This document shows positions 59,778 through 64,000 of a stretch of DNA of 64,000 nt, in pieces (position 1 is the stretch's first letter; every line of letters begins with the position of its first letter). Location: positions 203,151,902-203,215,901 of the forward strand of contig CM051459.1 in the NCBI GenBank assembly GCA_028095005.1. Reading direction: 5' to 3'. The notes under the pieces are model-generated. The model was not told the origin of the DNA. It worked only from the letters and a program-made list of their open reading frames with translations, and ran no database searches. The translations under genes and the position numbers were made by a program. Source of the DNA: Rhynchospora pubera (taxonomy: Eukaryota; Streptophyta; Magnoliopsida; Poales; Cyperaceae).

Positions 59778-62700
59778 GTCAGTGAAGGATTTCATGATGC
59801 GAATCAGGTAATTTTAAAATTTTAATTAACCGATAACATCTAAGATCGTTCTTATTATCGCTAACTTTCTTATATTATATTTGCATCACAATCACATATA
59901 TTCCTACAAGAAGGATTGTTGAGCCATACCTATGGTCTCTAACGAAGCTTTATTCCTCTTCGGTTCACCTTGAATCCGAAACAAGAATGACAATTGAATC
60001 CGTGCTAGCGAACTTCCCGTCAACACCTAGCTCCAACACCCGTAACTTGATCGATTGCTTAATCGATAGAATATTTTAACAAATATTTTGAGGAAGAAAA
60101 AACCAAAACTTCAACACATGAAGACTTACTTGTGTTCAAATTTTCTGATCTGTTTTTACCTTTAAAACATCAGAATAAACCTTTCAAATTCGTATAGCAT
60201 TCAAAGCCACTAATCAGAAATTAAAACAGTACTTTAATTTCTGACGTTTCAGCACTAAAACAATGATAACTCTCTGTAGGAAACTCCAAACGACATAAAC
60301 TTGAACCATTGGATTCTACACTTCCAGGGCTATAATTTCCATATATCATTTGTCCAATTTGATTATCATTTGCTATACTATTTTTCAGTTTAAAGTTGAC
60401 TCAAATTCTGACCCGAATTTAAAGCCTTCTTTCTCTCTTCATTTGTTAAAATAATTGGGCTTGGGCTTTAAATAAATTTATGCACTCTTAATAATATACA
60501 TATATTATTATAGTATGTGAAACACATATTATACTCATAATATTCACATATCAATAAATTTATTCCTTGCTAGTTAATCACGTCCTGTGATATAATTTTC
60601 TATTTGTACACTTTGTTTCATACAACATGAAACCTTGTACATAAAAAATATATTTCTTGTTTCCCATTCAGTTGGTGTGACCTATATTGAGGATCCATAT
60701 TATGTTGGCAATGGAATAAAACATTTTATTCCATAAACTGTAAGCGGTACTCTAGCATACATTACAGCTACCCAAATAATATAGATGTTTAGCAAATCCT
60801 TTTACGAAACACGATCCTTCTAGTAATGTTATTAACATTACTTGTGTCTATTCATTGCCATATGATATTGATCGGTGCTGAGGGTACTGGTCAAATTAAT
60901 TCCTTAAAAACCGATACTAATTCGTTTGCAGTATAGTTTAAGGGTCGAATCACGGGGACAGACTATTCCTTTCCTAAGTTTAAACAATTCGTATTAATTT
61001 AAATTCTTTTGATTAAATAAACAATTCAAATTTCAAACAGATCCAAACTGAAGGTGAATTGCGGTTACAAAATTTAAAATTGTAATTCCCTAGAAAAAGA
61101 CTTTATCCAATTGAAAGTTTAAACAAATAACGAATGATTAGGGGTTCAGGTTGTCTAACTTTTCCTGTCTGTCAAGGTTGGGACGGACCGTTCCATCTCT
61201 GGAACGGGCCGTCCTAACCCTGTCAGATGGGTGGGACTGTCCGTTCTAGGCCAGGACGCCCCCTCTCGGGCGATCCGTCCTGACCTTGGAACGGGCCGTT
61301 CCAATCATCCGATGTTTGTCTTGTCATCCTACTTAATTATTTGCTGAGTGTTTTTACGTGAAATGGATCAAACCTAACCTACAGACTTGCGCTCTAACTC
61401 TCGTTCAGGTCAAGTTGTGGGGTTCTGTTTGATAAATCCTAAAAACTCCTAAATTTCAACTCTCGTTTCTTGGTTTAGGTGTTTCTAATTGATTTCTGGG
61501 TCTTGGTAAACTCTCAATCTCTCGATTTATTGAGTAAAACTCTAATTTCTCAAAGTTTGGTTTAATCCTTTCAGATATCGCCTACCTAAGTGATCTAGGT
61601 GTTAACTTGTTATTGCTGATAGACTTTGTTTTGACAATTAAACTAGGCCTTTGTTTAATTCAATAGCCAAATCTAACATTAACAATTTGCAACAAAAAGA
61701 TAGAATTAAATTTCAGAAATCAAAACGCAACTTAACTTAGCAACTAATCAAGTATTCAAACAAAACAATCAACTAAAGAAAAGTTATCGAACCATAGCCC
61801 CTAAACTAAACTACTCCATGCAAGAAAAAGCAGGTTTCATCATACAAAAACACAAAGAAAAAGAAAGAAAAACCAAGTTACAACAAGATGTGCTCGAAAA
61901 TCGTCTATCTCCTAAGCTCTGTCCTGTCTGGGGCGACCCGTCCTGATTCTGGGGCGGTGCGTCTCAGGCTGGTGGATGGCCGTCTCGACAGGGTGGCTGT
62001 CTTGCTCCTTTCTGGCTCTCCAAACTTAGCAGATTTCGACTCCCTCAACTTGGAGCTAGGACAGAGCTTATATAGGCCTCTTGGGAAGTTCCAAAACGTG
62101 GCATTGTGGCTCAGAAAGGCGGTGGAAACTGAAGAAACCGCCTCACCAAATCAGGCGCTCTATTTTTAGCAATCTCGAAATAACTCTTCTGGCCTGGTTG
62201 TGGACTGGGACGGCCTGGTCTGAACATGGGGCGGCCCGTCCCAGTATGGGTTGAATGCATCGTCTGGATTCCCTCTGCCTGCGTCTGCACTGAGGTGGGA
62301 CGACCCGTCCTGTGATTGGGGCGGCCCGTTCCATTATCTCGTTCTGCTGGATCTGTGCAACTTAGTCGATTTTCTCCTTTTTTCGCGCCAAAGTGTGATG
62401 AACCTGTATAAAAAATTTGCCGGGCTACGGCTGAACTTTCCTACATCTAACATTAGCACAATTTAAAGGAAAATGAGTAAAAACACAAGTAATTTGAACG
62501 AAATTTGGGGCTTATTCTGGCTGAAAATCAAGTACGGAAACCGTACATCAGATATTATGATTATTATACAAAGTAGGGCTGTGTCATCTTCGTATTATAA
62601 TCTTTTCTTGGTCTCCAATAAGTAGGATTATATAATTATAACTGCACTTCAGTTATATTGGATCCATTTATAATCTTACTTTACCAAGGGGCCTTTTATA

Positions 62701-63267
62701 ATATCATTCCTCAATTCATGTGTGGCAATTAGCTATTGACATATATATTTTCCTCCTACACAAGTTATATACAAAGAACTATTACTTTTATCACCACAAG
62801 TTTTATATGGCTTCAAATAATAATCACGTTGCATATTCCTTATGTGAAAATATATCATATCAATCTTAGAATTAATGACACGATAAAAATATTAATGACA
62901 CAAACACAATCCATATAATATTTTTATCAATTAGGTCTGTTCAATATATGAAACTCTTCATATACTCGTGTTATTAAATGATAATCCTTTATCAACGTTT
63001 ACAGAACTACAACGTACTTTTAATCAACACGACATTCTTGTATGGCATATTAGTGTTCCTGCTAATATCCAAGACATGTGAACATTTTAGAGATATATAT
63101 TCATTTTATTTAGAGTTATGCGGTTCAAAACCAAGAGCATCTTCTTGAACACTTCTAAATACGAATATAAACTCATGGAACAAAATGTAATAACATCCAA
63201 TTCATAAATATAACATATAAAAGTAATCATCATAAGATAACTTTTAGAACACAATTCCAACAGTCAG
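59778..63267 (-). mobile_element. Angela-type copia solo LTR, split by another insertion
   Basis: The LTR runs from TG at 59783 to CA at 63262, flanked by the 5-bp duplication GTCAG at 59778-59782 and 63263-63267. On the minus strand it starts TGTTGGAATTGTGTTC. Removing the 1,682-bp insertion and its duplicated target leaves about 1.79 kb, the size of Angela/BARE-type LTRs, and several AT-rich phrases resemble that group. No internal region or second LTR is present, so this is a solo LTR formed by recombination. Confidence 0.85.
60869..62550. mobile_element. Solo LTR nested in the Angela-type LTR
   Basis: A 1,682-bp insertion starting TGATCGGTGCTGAGG and ending CCGTACATCA, flanked by GATAT at 60864-60868 and 62551-62555. 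Ends of the TGAT...ATCA type and length suggest a gypsy LTR, but the family is unproven. No direct repeat of its own ends was found, so it is not a complete element. It contains GC-rich dyad arrays at about 61170-61305, 61920-62000 and 62195-62335 (GGGCGGCCCGTCC-like words). No credible protein is encoded. Confidence 0.83.
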
Positions 63268-63268
63268 G

Positions 63269-64000
63269 TGTGGGGAATGAATTACTGACAGTTGATACAG
63301 TTAAGATGAGAAATGAAGATGAAGGAGCTAACAGAGTGAAAGAAGGAGTCAGTATAAAGGAGGGACCACCACATTAAACTAACGGAGACAGTGATCGCTA
63401 CCATTGAAGTCTTGGGAAGATTAGTGCTTCTGTTATGATTAACGGAGCATTGTTAAATGAGTAGCTGAGGTGTCTTTTTGTGATGGGAGCGTAAGAGAGC
63501 GTAGAAGTTGGGTAGTAAATAGGAATGTTATTTCTTTTGTTACAATATATATTGAGTGAAGGCTGTGTAAAAGGATTATTGAAGAATGAATAAAACTGTT
63601 TCTTTATTCTCCTGTCAATGTCAATTAATTGCTCTTATCTCTCTCCCTCTCTCTTCCTAATTACTACCAATCAACTACCAAGATTCTCTCTTTCTTTCCC
63701 AAAATAACTGTCTGAAGCGTGTCAAGTGGTATCAGTAGCCTACAAGATCCCAACTGGGCCAGTCTACTGTTCAAGAAGTGATCTAGATGCCTCCCAAACA
63801 ACCTCCAGTGGGGCCCGACGGGGAGGAGCTTCAGGCGGCTGTCTCTAAACTCAGCTTAGATCTTCAAGATACTAACCAGCGCATGGAGCGGCTGGAGAAG
63901 CATTGCGAAAATATAGGCCAAATCACTGAATTGAAGGCAATGATGGAACAATTACTCAAGAATCAGGCAAGTTCATCTTCCACTTCTCCTCCTATTTTTT
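63269..64000 (+). mobile_element. Ty3/gypsy-like LTR retrotransposon, 5' end only
   Basis: The probable 5' LTR runs from about 63269 to CA at 63724. A primer-binding site TGGTATCAG follows at 63727-63735, complementary to initiator tRNA-Met, then a gag start. The left edge is uncertain: because the Angela-type LTR inserted next to it, the true LTR start could be TG at about 59777, with the first few bases now on the far side. The element leaves the window, so its 3' LTR and target duplication cannot be seen. Confidence 0.72.
63787..64000 (+). CDS. Gypsy gag, N-terminal part (runs off the window)
   Basis: The frame opens MPPKQPPVGPDGEELQAAV, continues through a heptad-patterned coiled-coil-like stretch (LQDTNQRMERLEKH, ELKAMMEQLLKNQ) and is still open at the window end. 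It lies 50 bp after the primer-binding site, as expected for gag. The short Pro-rich start and early coiled coil are common in plant gypsy Gag. Retrotransposon gag and pol domains would lie beyond the window. Confidence 0.7.
   Translation, partial: MPPKQPPVGPDGEELQAAVSKLSLDLQDTNQRMERLEKHCENIGQITELKAMMEQLLKNQASSSSTSPPIF

Noticed and set aside
61888..62169. 93-codon plus-strand frame in the nested solo LTR
   Set aside because: It spans the GC-rich dyad array; composition follows the repeat and no family is recognised.

Overview
The window is nuclear DNA of a flowering plant. Genes have many GT-AG introns in AT-rich sequence, there is no bacterial-style gene packing, and the mobile elements are plant families: Ty1/copia, Ty3/gypsy, hAT, PIF/Harbinger-like and foldback MITEs. 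I cannot name the species. The duplicated genes resemble DUF6598 proteins, which I know mainly from grasses and other monocots; that is only a weak hint.

Layout. 1-2590: AT-rich, no gene seen. 2596-6963: a copia element (minus) with two 362-bp LTRs and TSD GGTTC; its polyprotein starts at the protease, so gag is missing. 8416-9079: small nested MITEs. 9566-12712: a complete four-exon aldo-keto reductase gene (plus). 14846-16299: an NB-ARC resistance-gene relic (minus) with a 5-nt frameshift and no LRR region. 18310-23026: an eleven-exon gene (minus) for a probably plastid-targeted protein of unknown function, with one extra A in exon 4. 24640-29360: a complete eight-exon TM9SF/nonaspanin gene (minus, 591 aa). 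29600-36140: intergenic, with a 403-bp foldback element and several small repeats.

36234-43700 and 53500-56382 hold two paralogous plus-strand genes of four coding exons each, every protein carrying two DUF6598-like repeats. The upstream copy has a young 4,684-bp copia element (36454-41137, TSD ATCCC) in intron 1; that element's 332-bp LTRs differ at one base and its gag-pol frame is open. Between the paralogues lie a 5,005-bp hAT transposon (47029-52033, TSD CCCACCAC) with a damaged transposase and an intronic minisatellite, and a broken piece of an ABCG7-like transporter gene.

57000-64000 is repeat-dominated. An Angela-type copia solo LTR (59783-63262, TSD GTCAG) is split by a second solo LTR (60869-62550, TSD GATAT). 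A Ty3/gypsy element begins near 63269 and leaves the window inside gag.

The genes do not form one pathway. The main story is a segmental duplication remodelled by successive transposon insertions that can be ordered from their target-site duplications. The least explained signal is a CpG-containing dyad motif repeated in the LTRs of copia 1 and also, as an in-frame 21-bp repeat, inside its pol gene; a similar GC-rich dyad array fills the unrelated solo LTR at 60869-62550.
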